DNA of 34,366 bases, taken from assembly GCA_029863805.1 (NCBI GenBank), contig JAOTUR010000004.1, forward strand, positions 1-34,366, written 5' to 3'. This document shows, one piece after another, positions 6,536 to 15,479 of this stretch. Origin of the DNA: Candidatus Krumholzibacteriia bacterium. GTDB lineage: Bacteria; Krumholzibacteriota; Krumholzibacteriia; WVZY01. Every line of letters starts with the position of its first letter. Within the stretch, counting starts at the first letter, position 1. The notes under the pieces are model-generated. The model saw nothing but the letters and a program-made list of their open reading frames with translations. It was not told the origin of the DNA and made no database searches. A program made the position numbers and the translations under genes.

Positions 6536-9202
6536 ATGCTCGAAAAGTTCGCACACTATGAAATCGTTGGCCCCTTGGGAGCCGGTGGCATGGGGGAGGT
6601 GTTCCGCGCGCGCGACACGCGGCTGGCCCGGGATGTTGCGCTCAAGGTGCTGCCCGAAGCGTTCCTGCAGGATACCGAGCGCCTCGCCCGTTTCGAGCGC
6701 GAGGCTAAAGTCCTTGCCTCTCTCAATCACCCCAACATCGCCGCCATCTACGGGATCGAAGAAGACAACGGCCGTCGCGCGCTGGCGCTCGAGCTCGTCG
6801 AGGGTCAGGATCTCTCCGAGAAGATCTCGAACGGGGCCATGCCGGTGCGCGAAGCACTTGGCATCGCCCACCAGATCGCCGTCGCGCTCGACGTCGCACA
6901 CGAACAGGGAATCATTCACCGTGATCTCAAGCCGGGCAACATCATGATCACGCCCGACGGGACGGCGAAGGTGCTCGACTTCGGACTGGCCAAAGCGCTC
7001 GACCCCGATAAGTCCGGAGCCAATTTGACCCAGTCACCCACGATTGTGTCCGCAGCCACGAGCGCCGGCGTCATTCTGGGGACGGCTGCGTACATGTCTC
7101 CGGAGCAAGCGCGGGGGAAGGAGCTGGATAAGCGGACCGACATCTGGTCGTTTGGGTGTGTGCTATACGAGATGCTCACGGGGCGTCAGAGTCACGCCGG
7201 TGAGACAGTGAGCGACACCATTGCTTTTGTCCTTGGACGCGAGCCGGACTGGAACGCGTTGCCCTCGGGCACCCCGGTCGGCGTGCGTCGAATCCTCGAA
7301 CGTTGCCTGCAAAAAGACCTGAAGCGCCGGCTGCGCGACATCGGTGATGCCGTGATCGAGCTGGAGGAAACGGTTGGTGGTACGGGAGCGGCGTCGGGTC
7401 CGGGGTCTGCGGCCAGCGCGGTCACTGGTCGGGCGGGTAGACGCTCACGCGGATGGCTGTGGCTGTTGACCGGAGTCGTGATCGGCGCTGCGGTGACCGC
7501 CATGGTTTTGTCCGGCCGGAACCGAGTATCCGAAACGAGCGGGGGAGACGTCAGTCGGTTTGAGTTGAACCCGCTTTTGCCGGTCGCGGAAAGAACCGAT
7601 CAGTACGTCGACATATCACCCGATGGACGGCGCATCGCGTACGTAGGGGTCGAGGACAACAACAAATTGTGTGTACGCGACCTGGCGGACGAAACGTTTC
7701 GCGTGCTCGATGGGACTGACTTCGCCAATAATCCGAAGTTCTCTCCCGATGGGCGCTGGATCCTCTTCACTGGTGGCGGCAAGCTAAAGAAAATTGCGAT
7801 CGACGAAGAGGCGCCAGTTATCTTGCAAGAAACAGGCGAGGATGTCGGCAACGGGTGGTTACCCGACGGACGGATAACCTTCACGCCGACCATGACCGGC
7901 GGACTCTTTGTCTTGCCGAGCGGCGGAGGCCGAGGGACAGAGGTGGCCCGGCCCGATACGACGGATAAGCAGTTCGGGGTGTGGTGGCCGCACGTTCTAC
8001 CCGACGGGCGACGGCTTTTGTATACCGCCTGGCGAACCCGAGTCAGCGACACGGACATCCGTGTCGTCGACCTGGAGACCGGGGAGACCCGTCTCGTCCT
8101 CGAGGGAGCCGCCCGGTCTGTCTACACGAAATCGGGACATCTACTGTTCACCCGGGGCTCGGATGTGATGGCCGCGCGGTTTGATGCAGACGCCGCAACG
8201 GTGCTGGGAGACGCTGTTCCAGTGCTACGCAATGTCAACATCCGACCGGCCAACGGGGATGCGACGTACGCCGTGTCGCATAACGGTACCCTTGCCTATC
8301 TGGAGGTTCCCGAGCCGAGGCGGCGAATCGTGTGGATCGACATGAAAGGGGCGGTCCACCCACTGATGGGTGAGAAGATGCATTTCGACAACATCGAGCT
8401 GTCGGGTGACGCCCGTAGAATCGCCGCGGTCGTCTATGAGCCGGACGGTGTGGATATATTCGTGGGTGAGGTTGCGCGTGGCGTAATGACAAAGGTTACG
8501 TTCGATGGCGGCTACAACAGCATCGCGTGGATGGCGGATGGCAGCGCGCTTCTCGCCGGGAATCTGGATCGCGGGCCGTTCGAGCTCTACGTCGTGCCCG
8601 CCGACGGTAGTTCTGATAAAAAGCTATTCTATGGTGAGGAAAGGTCGGATCTGTCGGTTTACGACATCGCCACGACTGGGGGGGACATATTGTTCTCTCG
8701 GTATGCCGGTGACGTCAATCAGCAGGATCTCCACGTTCTCGATCCCGACGCGCGACAGGTGAGACCGGTGGCTCAGACTCCCGGAGATGAGAGTTACGGC
8801 ATCTTTTCGCCGGATGGAAAGTGGGTGGCCTACGCTTCGGAGAGGGGCAAAACCTCCGATGTTTTTGTGCAGACCGTGGCACCGGGAGGCGGACGCCACC
8901 AGGTGTCGGTCGGAGGTGGAGCCAGACCCCAGTGGTCAGCGGACGGGCGCTATATCTATTTCCTGAATGCCGGCACCATGTTTGTGGTGGAGGTTACGCA
9001 CTCGCCCCAGTTTTCCATTGGTCCACAGCGAGCCCTGTTCAGCAATAACGATTTGGGTGGGGAATTGCTCGATTTTGTTTTACACCCGGACGGCGACCGA
9101 TTTGTGGCGGCGCTAAGCGATGGCGAAGTGAACATGCAGCCGATAAAGGTCGTTTTGAACTGGTTTGAAGAGTTGAACCGTCTCCTTCCGCCAGTTGACT
9201 AG
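6536..9202 (+). CDS. Hanks-type Ser/Thr kinase with TolB-like propeller
   Basis: An 888-residue protein. The kinase domain (about residues 7-280) has every key element: glycine loop GAGGMG 15-20, Lys37 in ALKV, Glu56, catalytic HRDLKPGN 128-135, DFG 148-150 and SPE 188-190, so it should be active. A basic linker leads to one membrane segment (about 306-325). The outer part (about 340-870) carries TolB/WD40-like repeats with the recurrent DGR/DGK turns (ISPDGRRIAYV, FSPDGRWILF, FSPDGKWVAYA), forming a beta-propeller sensor outside the membrane. The layout is very common in Acidobacteriota and related phyla. It diverges from the secreted TPR gene and converges on the YbaK-type gene. Ligand and phosphorylation targets are unknown. 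Confidence 0.94.
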   Translation: MLEKFAHYEIVGPLGAGGMGEVFRARDTRLARDVALKVLPEAFLQDTERLARFEREAKVLASLNHPNIAAIYGIEEDNGRRALALELVEGQDLSEKISNGAMPVREALGIAHQIAVALDVAHEQGIIHRDLKPGNIMITPDGTAKVLDFGLAKALDPDKSGANLTQSPTIVSAATSAGVILGTAAYMSPEQARGKELDKRTDIWSFGCVLYEMLTGRQSHAGETVSDTIAFVLGREPDWNALPSGTPVGVRRILERCLQKDLKRRLRDIGDAVIELEETVGGTGAASGPGSAASAVTGRAGRRSRGWLWLLTGVVIGAAVTAMVLSGRNRVSETSGGDVSRFELNPLLPVAERTDQYVDISPDGRRIAYVGVEDNNKLCVRDLADETFRVLDGTDFANNPKFSPDGRWILFTGGGKLKKIAIDEEAPVILQETGEDVGNGWLPDGRITFTPTMTGGLFVLPSGGGRGTEVARPDTTDKQFGVWWPHVLPDGRRLLYTAWRTRVSDTDIRVVDLETGETRLVLEGAARSVYTKSGHLLFTRGSDVMAARFDADAATVLGDAVPVLRNVNIRPANGDATYAVSHNGTLAYLEVPEPRRRIVWIDMKGAVHPLMGEKMHFDNIELSGDARRIAAVVYEPDGVDIFVGEVARGVMTKVTFDGGYNSIAWMADGSALLAGNLDRGPFELYVVPADGSSDKKLFYGEERSDLSVYDIATTGGDILFSRYAGDVNQQDLHVLDPDARQVRPVAQTPGDESYGIFSPDGKWVAYASERGKTSDVFVQTVAPGGGRHQVSVGGGARPQWSADGRYIYFLNAGTMFVVEVTHSPQFSIGPQRALFSNNDLGGELLDFVLHPDGDRFVAALSDGEVNMQPIKVVLNWFEELNRLLPPVD

Positions 9203-9222
9203 ACACCGGTGGGGAATTCAGT

Positions 9223-9236
9223 GCCGCCGACGCGGC
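9223..9236. terminator. Weak hairpin between convergent genes
   Basis: GCCGC-CGAC-GCGGC lies in the 48-base gap between the convergent kinase and YbaK-type genes. The stem is only five base pairs and has no T-run on either side, so it is at best a weak bidirectional terminator. Confidence 0.25.
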
Positions 9237-9250
9237 GCCGCCAGAGACAC

Positions 9251-9721
9251 TTACCGGTACTTTGCGGAAAACTTAACGACCCTCGGTTTGACCAGCCGTG
9301 CGAAATCTCCGTATGGCAATCGAATGAGCTCGGTATGAGAACCTGCGTTGAACGAAATCTCATCGTCTTCGGCCAGACTCTCCGCCACATAGACATCCAT
9401 ATTATACAGGTTACCAAACGGTGGCATGGCGCCGACCTCGCATCCCGGAAACGTGTCCTTGAATTCTTTTTCACCGGCGAGCTCGGCTTTGTTGGCTCCG
9501 GAGGCCTCCTTTAAAAGATCAAAATCGATTCTGTAGGACGCCGGCAGTACGGCCATCGCCATCTTGCCGTCGAGCTTTACCACGACAGTCTTGGCGAGTT
9601 CCTTGCCGGGTATGTGCGCCGATGCGGCGATCTCCTGCGCGGTGTACGCCGTCGAATGACTCATAGTGACGTACTTGACCTTATTCTTGTCCAAAAAGTC
9701 CCTCAGTTTTTTGACAGGCAT
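9251..9721 (-). CDS. YbaK/ProX-type aminoacyl-tRNA deacylase
   Basis: A 156-residue single-domain protein of the YbaK/prolyl-tRNA editing family, which hydrolyses mischarged tRNAs (for example Cys- or Ala-tRNAPro) in the cytoplasm. The family lysine is in the segment [10 protein letters not shown] (Lys44 from the chosen start). The mid-domain pattern [25 protein letters not shown] and the C-terminal [18 protein letters not shown] are typical. There are two adjacent ATGs. GGGAGG ends eight bases before the second (9719-9721) but only two before the first (9727), so the second is chosen. Exact tRNA specificity cannot be read from the sequence. It stands alone, convergent with the kinase. Confidence 0.9.
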   Translation of the reverse strand: MPVKKLRDFLDKNKVKYVTMSHSTAYTAQEIAASAHIPGKELAKTVVVKLDGKMAMAVLPASYRIDFDLLKEASGANKAELAGEKEFKDTFPGCEVGAMPPFGNLYNMDVYVAESLAEDDEISFNAGSHTELIRLPYGDFARLVKPRVVKFSAKYR

Positions 9722-9982
9722 CGTCATCGCCTCCCTTTCTCGGTCCTGCTGCTACCCTGCACTTTATCCCAAACCGCATTCGATGCTTTTGCAACATTAT
9801 ACACCAAGAGCGCTCGCGGGCTAGCCGAACCCGTCGCAACGCTCGTATGGCTCATAAGGGACGCGACGATGGCCCACCTGCCAGGTCCAATCCTGGTTGG
9901 CGAGCACGTTCGCCAGGCGGCTTGGCAATGTAGCGGCGCGCGGTGGCGAAGCCACGAGTGGCCCGCATGTTGTCGCACGAAG

Positions 9983-10000
9983 TGTCAATTTGAGTTGACA
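9983..10000. promoter_or_regulatory. Operator-like dyad TGTCAA-N6-TTGACA
   Basis: A perfect inverted repeat with six-base arms and a six-base spacer, about 115 bases before the predicted transcription start of the DP-EP-like gene. The length suits a dimeric regulator, but no family can be named. Confidence 0.35.
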
Positions 10001-10079
10001 GCGCGGGCGTCACATCAAGCCACGCGATGGTGAAACAAATCGCAATCTCGAGCGATGTCTTCACGCGTCGTCGACCCGC

Positions 10080-10108
10080 TTGCAGTGCTTTCAAAAAACG
10101 ATTACACT
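10080..10108 (+). promoter_or_regulatory. Promoter candidate for the DP-EP-like gene
   Basis: TTGCAG (10080-10085), 17-base spacer, TACACT (10103-10108), the same -10 hexamer as at the kinase promoter. Predicted start is near 10115, leaving a leader of about 80 bases. Confidence 0.4.
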
Positions 10109-10194
10109 GGTCGGATGCACAAGCGGGGCACCTTCCGTCATTTCGAGTCGGCGATTCCCGCACATTATCCACCCAAATCCCTGGAGGTTCTCTC

Positions 10195-10662
10195 ATGGCT
10201 GACCACAAGGTGACCATCACCTATAACAACCAGACCGGGAAAGTCACGGTTCCGTCGGCGACGATCGACGTCAACAGGACACAGTCGGATATCGAGTTCG
10301 ATTTGCGGTGCGTACCGGCGCTACCGAGCGGTTATAGCGCGAAGATCGTCGGAGTCGAGTTCGGAAAGCCGGACGAGCCAACGGGCGATTATGCTCCCGA
10401 GCACGTGTTCGCTGACAAGCATACAAAACTCATGAACAACGCCAACCATGTGGTTTATGGTGCGGCGAAGACCGGTTCACCGTCGGACCTCATCTTGACC
10501 GACAACAACAATGTGACGGCTGGGGTCGGAGACAAAGAATACGGTTACAAGATCTGGGTCGAAGTCGATACCGGGAGCGGCGCCACCACGCACGTGGAGG
10601 GATATCATCCGAGTGACGACCCAAAGATCAAGAACACAGAGCCGCCGCCGCCGACACCTTAA
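10195..10662 (+). CDS. Small DP-EP-like protein of unknown function
   Basis: A 155-residue acidic protein with no signal peptide or membrane segment. GGAGG (10183-10187) lies seven bases before the ATG, so the longer frame from 10027 is rejected. The sequence is rich in beta-strand-forming stretches (HKVTITYNNQTGKVTVPSATI; SAKIVGVEFGKPD; YGYKIWVEVDT) and ends with DDPKIKNTEPPPPTP. The DPxIxNxEP ending recalls the DP-EP family (formerly DUF1888), whose function is not known. That match is from memory and only moderate. Its stop TAA shares the palindrome TTAA (10659-10662) with the stop of the convergent kinase gene, so there is no intergenic space and antisense read-through is likely. Confidence 0.8.
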   Translation: MADHKVTITYNNQTGKVTVPSATIDVNRTQSDIEFDLRCVPALPSGYSAKIVGVEFGKPDEPTGDYAPEHVFADKHTKLMNNANHVVYGAAKTGSPSDLILTDNNNVTAGVGDKEYGYKIWVEVDTGSGATTHVEGYHPSDDPKIKNTEPPPPTP

Positions 10663-13247
10663 GGTCCGTCAGAGGTTTGCCCGCCGATCGCCGCGGAGAA
10701 TGCCGGATCATCACGAATCGCGTCGAACCAGGGCAACCCGAACCAAACCGCTTGCACGCCCTTGTCCAGCGCCTGACTCGCGTTGGCAAGGGCGGAATTG
10801 CGATCTCCCACAATGGCGTAGACCAGCGAGGCCATATACAGTGCCTCGGAGTCGTCAGACTCTTTGCGCAACGCTTCCTGCACCAGCGACACCGCTTGCG
10901 TGTGCTGGCCGACATGGGCCAGGCACTGAGCCTTCATGAGTTGAAAATCCCAGCTGTCGGATCCCGAGTGCTGATCGATAAGGTCGATGACCTCACGGTA
11001 GAGCGAATCGGACCGGGCTGCGTGACCGGCGAGTTTCTCGCAGTCGGCGAGGTTCAACATGGTCACCGCATCACCGGGAGCCAAACCCAGCGCGCGCTCG
11101 AGATTCGTGGCTGCGTCGCCGTACTTACCTTGGAGTTCCTGCGCGATACCCAGATTGACCAGATTGGCGACGTTGGGCAACTCTGCCACCATCTCGGAGT
11201 AAAGCGTCTCTGCGGTGGCTATTTTGCCATACAACAGCTCGATCTCGGCGAGCCGCGCCCGTGCAAACGGATCACCTGGAAAACGATCGAGCAACTCCGC
11301 GAGATGTGCGCGAGCGTCGTCCACTCTGCCCGTACGGTATTCCACATCAGCGAGTCGAAATACGTAGTCGCGTGAGAACCGCCGATGGACGACCTGGTTT
11401 AGAAGCTGCAATGCTTCAGCCGTTTCACCTCGTAGCTCGGCAAGCTGCGCCTCCAGTAGCATAACTTCGACGTTGGACGGGTCCCTCTCCTTATAATCGC
11501 GGGCGGCCGCAAGGGCCTTTTGCATGTCTCCGGCTCGCTTGGCGAGTTCGAACGTGTTGCGGATCGGCCGCGGATCCCGTGGCACCAGTGCACGTGCCTT
11601 CTCAGCCGAGGCATAACCTCGCTGCAACATCGTCTCATCGCCTGTACTTGCATAGAGGTACTTTGCGGTACCCGAATCCAAGATATGGGCATCGGCAAAC
11701 CGGGGCGACGATGCAGTCACCATCGCCAGCGTATCCAGAATGCTATAAGCCAGAGCTTCCGTCATCCCTCCCTGCACAGATGACAACTGACGAAGATGGG
11801 TGTTGTAGTCCTCCGTCTTGACATCGAGCGCCATGGCACCGCCGCTGCTTGCAATCTCCGGGTAGACGTTTGCAATCTGCGACTGAACCGCCGTGGCAGT
11901 GAGCAGTGATTTGGATTTCGGGACCAAAAAACTTTGCACTCCAATCGTCGTGCCGTCCCTGTCGTATCGGCGAAGCTCAATGGCCCATTCGGCATCCCGC
12001 TCGCTCAAGGACGTCTCCAACACTTCATCGGCCGCGACCAGGCTTGCGATCCGTGCGGGGCCGCCTTCGAGATCGCTTGCACGCGTGACTTCGATGGGAG
12101 CGACGTTTTCGAGCGAAAGAAGTCCGCGCACAACGGACAGCTTGACGTTGGAGGCGACGGCCGCCCCTTCTTCGTTGGTACCGGATACACGCACCGGCAC
12201 CACGGCGATACGAAGAGGCGATTTGGCGGTGAGTGTTTTGAGGCCTTTTAGCCCGAAGTATGCAAGCCCCGCGATCGCAACAGCGACAGCTACGATGCCC
12301 AGAACGCGGGCAACGCGTAAGCGCGACCCTCGCGTAAACGACGTGGTACCCCGCGGGCGCCCGCTTTTCGACGGCTGGCGTTCAGCGCGCGTCACAGCTT
12401 GCGTCGACAATTCGCCGCTGGCCTCTTCGTCCAGGACACGCGCGATCGCGCGAAGATCGGAGGCGAGATCCGAACAACTCTCATAACGTTCCGTCGCCTG
12501 TTTGGCGATGCACCTGTTGAAAACTGCCTGGAGGCCCTCGGGAACACCGGCGCGCTTCGAAGACATCGGTTCGGGATCGGTACTCAGGATCGCATAGAAG
12601 AGCGACGTGTGATGATCGCCCTTGAACGGCTGTTCACCGGTGATCAGCGCGTACAACAAGATTCCGAGCGACCAGATATCGGTCCGGTGATCGAAGGGCT
12701 GTGACTCGATCTGTTCGGGTGACATATACGATGGCGTTCCCAGTGAGGTCCCCGTGCGCGTGATGCTCTCGCCATCCGCCATCTTCGCCAGACCAAAGTC
12801 GAGGATCTTCACGAGACCATCGGTTGTGACGATGGCATTGGAGGGTTTGATGTCGCGGTGAACGATACCCTTGGCGTGCGCGCTCGCCAGGCCATCGGCC
12901 ATCTGGATCACCAGCGCCACGGCCTCGGCGACGGTGAGCCGTTGTTCGCGCACGAAGTGTTCCATCGATCGCCCTTCGTAGCGGGCCATGACGATAAACA
13001 TATCGCCCTGCGGCGTGTCACCGATGTCGTAGATCGAACAGATGTTGGGATGGTCGAGCGCCGAGGCGGCTTTGGCCTCGGTGATGAAGCGCTTTCTGGC
13101 CGTCTCGCCGGCGCTCACGCCCTTGGGGAGAAACTTGATGGCGACCTTACGGTCGAGCCGGGTATCGACGCCCTCGTAGACCACACCCATGCCCCCGGCA
13201 CCGAGCTCGCCATCGATTCTATAATGGGAAACAGTCTTGCGCTGCAT
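10659..13247 (-). CDS. Hanks-type Ser/Thr kinase with C-terminal TPR domain
   Basis: An 862-residue protein. The kinase domain (about 8-270) is complete: glycine loop GAGGMG 16-21, Lys38 in AIKF, Glu57, HRDIKPSN 130-137, DFG 150-152, SPE 176-178. A basic linker is followed by one membrane segment (about 314-333). After that comes an alpha/beta region (about 345-480) that resembles the TolB-N/FlgO-like module found in similar kinases (LRIAVVPVRVSG). Tetratricopeptide repeats follow from about 540 to the end (for example NLVNLGIAQELQGKYGDAATNLERAL). The ATG at 13245-13247 has no Shine-Dalgarno sequence, and the predicted transcription start coincides with it. It diverges from the TamA-like gene. 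Ligands and targets are unknown. Confidence 0.93.
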   Translation of the reverse strand: MQRKTVSHYRIDGELGAGGMGVVYEGVDTRLDRKVAIKFLPKGVSAGETARKRFITEAKAASALDHPNICSIYDIGDTPQGDMFIVMARYEGRSMEHFVREQRLTVAEAVALVIQMADGLASAHAKGIVHRDIKPSNAIVTTDGLVKILDFGLAKMADGESITRTGTSLGTPSYMSPEQIESQPFDHRTDIWSLGILLYALITGEQPFKGDHHTSLFYAILSTDPEPMSSKRAGVPEGLQAVFNRCIAKQATERYESCSDLASDLRAIARVLDEEASGELSTQAVTRAERQPSKSGRPRGTTSFTRGSRLRVARVLGIVAVAVAIAGLAYFGLKGLKTLTAKSPLRIAVVPVRVSGTNEEGAAVASNVKLSVVRGLLSLENVAPIEVTRASDLEGGPARIASLVAADEVLETSLSERDAEWAIELRRYDRDGTTIGVQSFLVPKSKSLLTATAVQSQIANVYPEIASSGGAMALDVKTEDYNTHLRQLSSVQGGMTEALAYSILDTLAMVTASSPRFADAHILDSGTAKYLYASTGDETMLQRGYASAEKARALVPRDPRPIRNTFELAKRAGDMQKALAAARDYKERDPSNVEVMLLEAQLAELRGETAEALQLLNQVVHRRFSRDYVFRLADVEYRTGRVDDARAHLAELLDRFPGDPFARARLAEIELLYGKIATAETLYSEMVAELPNVANLVNLGIAQELQGKYGDAATNLERALGLAPGDAVTMLNLADCEKLAGHAARSDSLYREVIDLIDQHSGSDSWDFQLMKAQCLAHVGQHTQAVSLVQEALRKESDDSEALYMASLVYAIVGDRNSALANASQALDKGVQAVWFGLPWFDAIRDDPAFSAAIGGQTSDGP

Positions 13248-13668
13248 CCGTCGATTTTACTCGCCGGATGCCGGCGTCGCAAGCTTTTGGCTGAGACTTC
13301 GACATTTAATGCGCCGGCTCATCCCGGCCGGTTCGGAGCTCAATTCGAGTCAGTGAACGGCCCGTTCCGCTCGACGACATGACGGTGATCTCACCCACGC
13401 CCTGGACTCCTTCCGTCACGGGCAGTACAACCTTTGTGGAAGCCTTTGGGAATGTGCCGTTCTCGTGTATCTTAAAGGAAACGTGTGGAGGCAACGTCAC
13501 GGTCGCCGCTATCGCGTGTGTGGATGAGTCGATCGAGGGGTATGGCTTCTACCGAACTCTCCTAACTTGACCGTCACGTCGTCCGTATTGGCCCTATGGC
13601 TCGCTGCCCGACTGGCTGCTTCCGTCGGACCTAATCATGGGCGACTTGGCATTCATGGTGGCAACAAC
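13248..13668. other. Divergent intergenic region, 421 bases
   Basis: It holds the kinase promoter at its left end. The rest contains two overlapping open frames on opposite strands (minus 13306 to about 13552, which has a GTG only at 13500; plus 13379-13570). Both have plausible amino-acid composition but no ribosome-binding site. No promoter was recognised for the TamA-like gene. Confidence 0.45.
13254..13282 (-). promoter_or_regulatory. Kinase promoter with a palindrome filling the spacer
   Basis: Reading leftward: TTGCGA (13277-13282), 17-base spacer, TAAAAT (13254-13259). The expected start is 13247, the A of the ATG, hence a leaderless mRNA. The spacer contains the perfect inverted repeat CGCCGG-ATG-CCGGCG (13262-13276, + strand), placed where a repressor would block the polymerase. 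Confidence 0.6.
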
Positions 13669-15477
13669 ATGGCTTTGACGAGGTTGGCACTCAACATCTT
13701 CTTCGCTTTGGCGCTCACGGCTGCGTGGGCCCTCGCGCAGGTGCGGGGCCAGGGCGCACGCGGTCGGGGTAGCGAGTTCAAGGGATGGACGGTCCGCACG
13801 CTCGAGGTGCGCGGCCTCGAACCGACGTTGGCAGCGTCGCTCAAGTCGGGGCTAGAGCTCTCCGAGCGCAGGGTGGTGTACCGGACGCGCCGCGTTACTT
13901 TTTATCCCGCCGTTCTCGACGAGGATCTACAGCGCGTGCGCTTATTCATGGCGCGGCGTGGGTTTCCCTACGCGCGCGTCGAGCCTAACTTAAAGCCGAT
14001 CGAACAGGGAAAGAGTCTCAGGGTAGTCCTCAACATCACGCCGGGCCATCGCGTTACTCTGGGGGCCGTTTCCATTCGCGGCGTCCCACGGGAGATCGAT
14101 TATGTACACACGCTGGTTGGTGGTAAGGCGTTCTCCGACGACGGGCTGGATAACGCCGTCCGCGACCTGGTGTCGGCTCTGAAGTCTGCCGGTTACGCGC
14201 AAGCCGAGGTGAAGACAAACGTGGAATGGCTGGACTCCACGAGCGTTACGGTGACGTTGGAGGCAAAACCCGGTCGTGCTTATCGCTTCAACGAGGTGCG
14301 CGTCACCGGGACGCAATCCGACCTCGCGCATCTGGTGCAGAAGAGTGCGGGCATCAAGCGCGGTCAACCGTACTCGCCCGCCACCATGGACCGCGTGCGT
14401 ACGAACCTGCGCACGCTTGACTTGTTCCGGCAGGTCCGCGTATCCACGGTGGACGCCGGTGACGACCTGCTCGACGTACAGGCCGACCTACTCGAGCGCC
14501 GTCCCCGAACGGTCGAAGTGGGTTTGGGCTACTGGTCCGATGACCTGCTGCGGGGGCGTTTTCGCTGGGAACACCGAAATCTCTTGAAAGGGGGACGCGG
14601 TGTAAGCTTTGTAAGCACGGCGTCGAAGTTCTCACAGACGGCAAAGACGTCGATGTGGTGGCCGGTACTTCTCGGCGCGCGGACGCGTGCGACCCTTTCG
14701 CTGAGCGGCGAGCGCCAAGACGAGGAAAGCTACGAGCTTTTGCGCGTTGGGGGCGGACTCGGCCTGACATACCGCTTGTCGTTGATCGCGTCGGGGCGTG
14801 TAGGCGTGGAGGTGAACTGGGTGGATCTCGAACGTAAGACCGACGACCCGGAGGCCTTTGTTGACGAAGGCGGGCTCCTGACCATTTTCTCGCTACGCTT
14901 GAGCCGCAACAGCGCCAACGATCGTGTTTATCCGAGCAAGGGCCATGTGCTATGGCTCAACGCCGAGATCGCACCGCCCGGCGGTATCACCGAAAACCAC
15001 TTCGCTTTGTTCGAAGGCTCGGCCACGCGTTACCAACGGCTGGGGGATGGCGTCGTGCTGGGGGGCCGTGTCAACGCCGGCCTGGCCGAACCGATCGGGC
15101 GCTCGGTTGACCTACTCCCCAACAAGCGTTTCTTTGCCGGAGGATCGACCTCGATGCGCGGTTTCGGGCGCCGTCGCCTGGGACCTGTGGACGATGGGGG
15201 ATCGCCCATCGGTGGCGAGCTCAAGCTGACGGCGACGGTTGAGCTGCGCGTCCCGCTTGTGTGGAAGTTCGGCGGCGCCGCCTTCGTCGACGTCGGGCAA
15301 GTGTGGCGTCACGTAGAGGATTTGGACGCCGACGACGTCGAGGTAGCGGTAGGACCGGGCGTCATGATACAAACACCGGTCGGGCCGCTGCGGGCAGACT
15401 GGGGCTATCGCCTCACTGACTTTCAATCGAACGAAAAGCGGTTCGCCTTTCACATTGCGATTGGCAATCCGTTCTAG
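13669..15477 (+). CDS. tamA: TamA-like Omp85 outer-membrane protein
   Basis: A 602-residue protein with a signal peptide (LALNIFFALALTAAWALAQ). Three POTRA domains follow, at about 41-124, 125-202 and 203-278. A 16-strand Omp85 barrel of about 320 residues comes next, with the conserved MRGFGRR element (the L6 RGF motif) and a C-terminal phenylalanine after alternating hydrophobics (FAFHIAIGNPF). I chose the ATG at 13669 because it precedes the signal peptide and has GGTGG seven bases upstream; the frame open from 13567 adds a non-signal-like stretch. TamA inserts or assembles envelope proteins or lipids together with TamB. The tamB-like gene starts two bases after its stop, which favours TamA over BamA. 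Confidence 0.92.
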   Translation: MALTRLALNIFFALALTAAWALAQVRGQGARGRGSEFKGWTVRTLEVRGLEPTLAASLKSGLELSERRVVYRTRRVTFYPAVLDEDLQRVRLFMARRGFPYARVEPNLKPIEQGKSLRVVLNITPGHRVTLGAVSIRGVPREIDYVHTLVGGKAFSDDGLDNAVRDLVSALKSAGYAQAEVKTNVEWLDSTSVTVTLEAKPGRAYRFNEVRVTGTQSDLAHLVQKSAGIKRGQPYSPATMDRVRTNLRTLDLFRQVRVSTVDAGDDLLDVQADLLERRPRTVEVGLGYWSDDLLRGRFRWEHRNLLKGGRGVSFVSTASKFSQTAKTSMWWPVLLGARTRATLSLSGERQDEESYELLRVGGGLGLTYRLSLIASGRVGVEVNWVDLERKTDDPEAFVDEGGLLTIFSLRLSRNSANDRVYPSKGHVLWLNAEIAPPGGITENHFALFEGSATRYQRLGDGVVLGGRVNAGLAEPIGRSVDLLPNKRFFAGGSTSMRGFGRRRLGPVDDGGSPIGGELKLTATVELRVPLVWKFGGAAFVDVGQVWRHVEDLDADDVEVAVGPGVMIQTPVGPLRADWGYRLTDFQSNEKRFAFHIAIGNPF

Positions 15478-15479
15478 AC

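Larger units (their letters stand above)
9722..10194. other. Divergent intergenic region, 473 bases
   Basis: It separates the leftward deacylase from the rightward DP-EP-like gene. A leftward -10 (TATAAT, 9796-9801 on the minus strand) could serve the deacylase, but no good -35 was found. A perfect dyad TGTCAA-N6-TTGACA lies at 9983-10000, and a rightward promoter candidate at 10080-10108. The frames crossing it look non-coding. Confidence 0.5.

Noticed and set aside
9943-9955. GTGGC-GAA-GCCAC hairpin in the deacylase/DP-EP gap
   Set aside because: Five base pairs without a T-run and no gene end nearby; easily found by chance in GC-rich DNA.
13669-15477. Calling the Omp85 protein BamA
   Set aside because: It has three POTRA domains instead of five and is directly followed by a TamB gene, so TamA-like is the better call.
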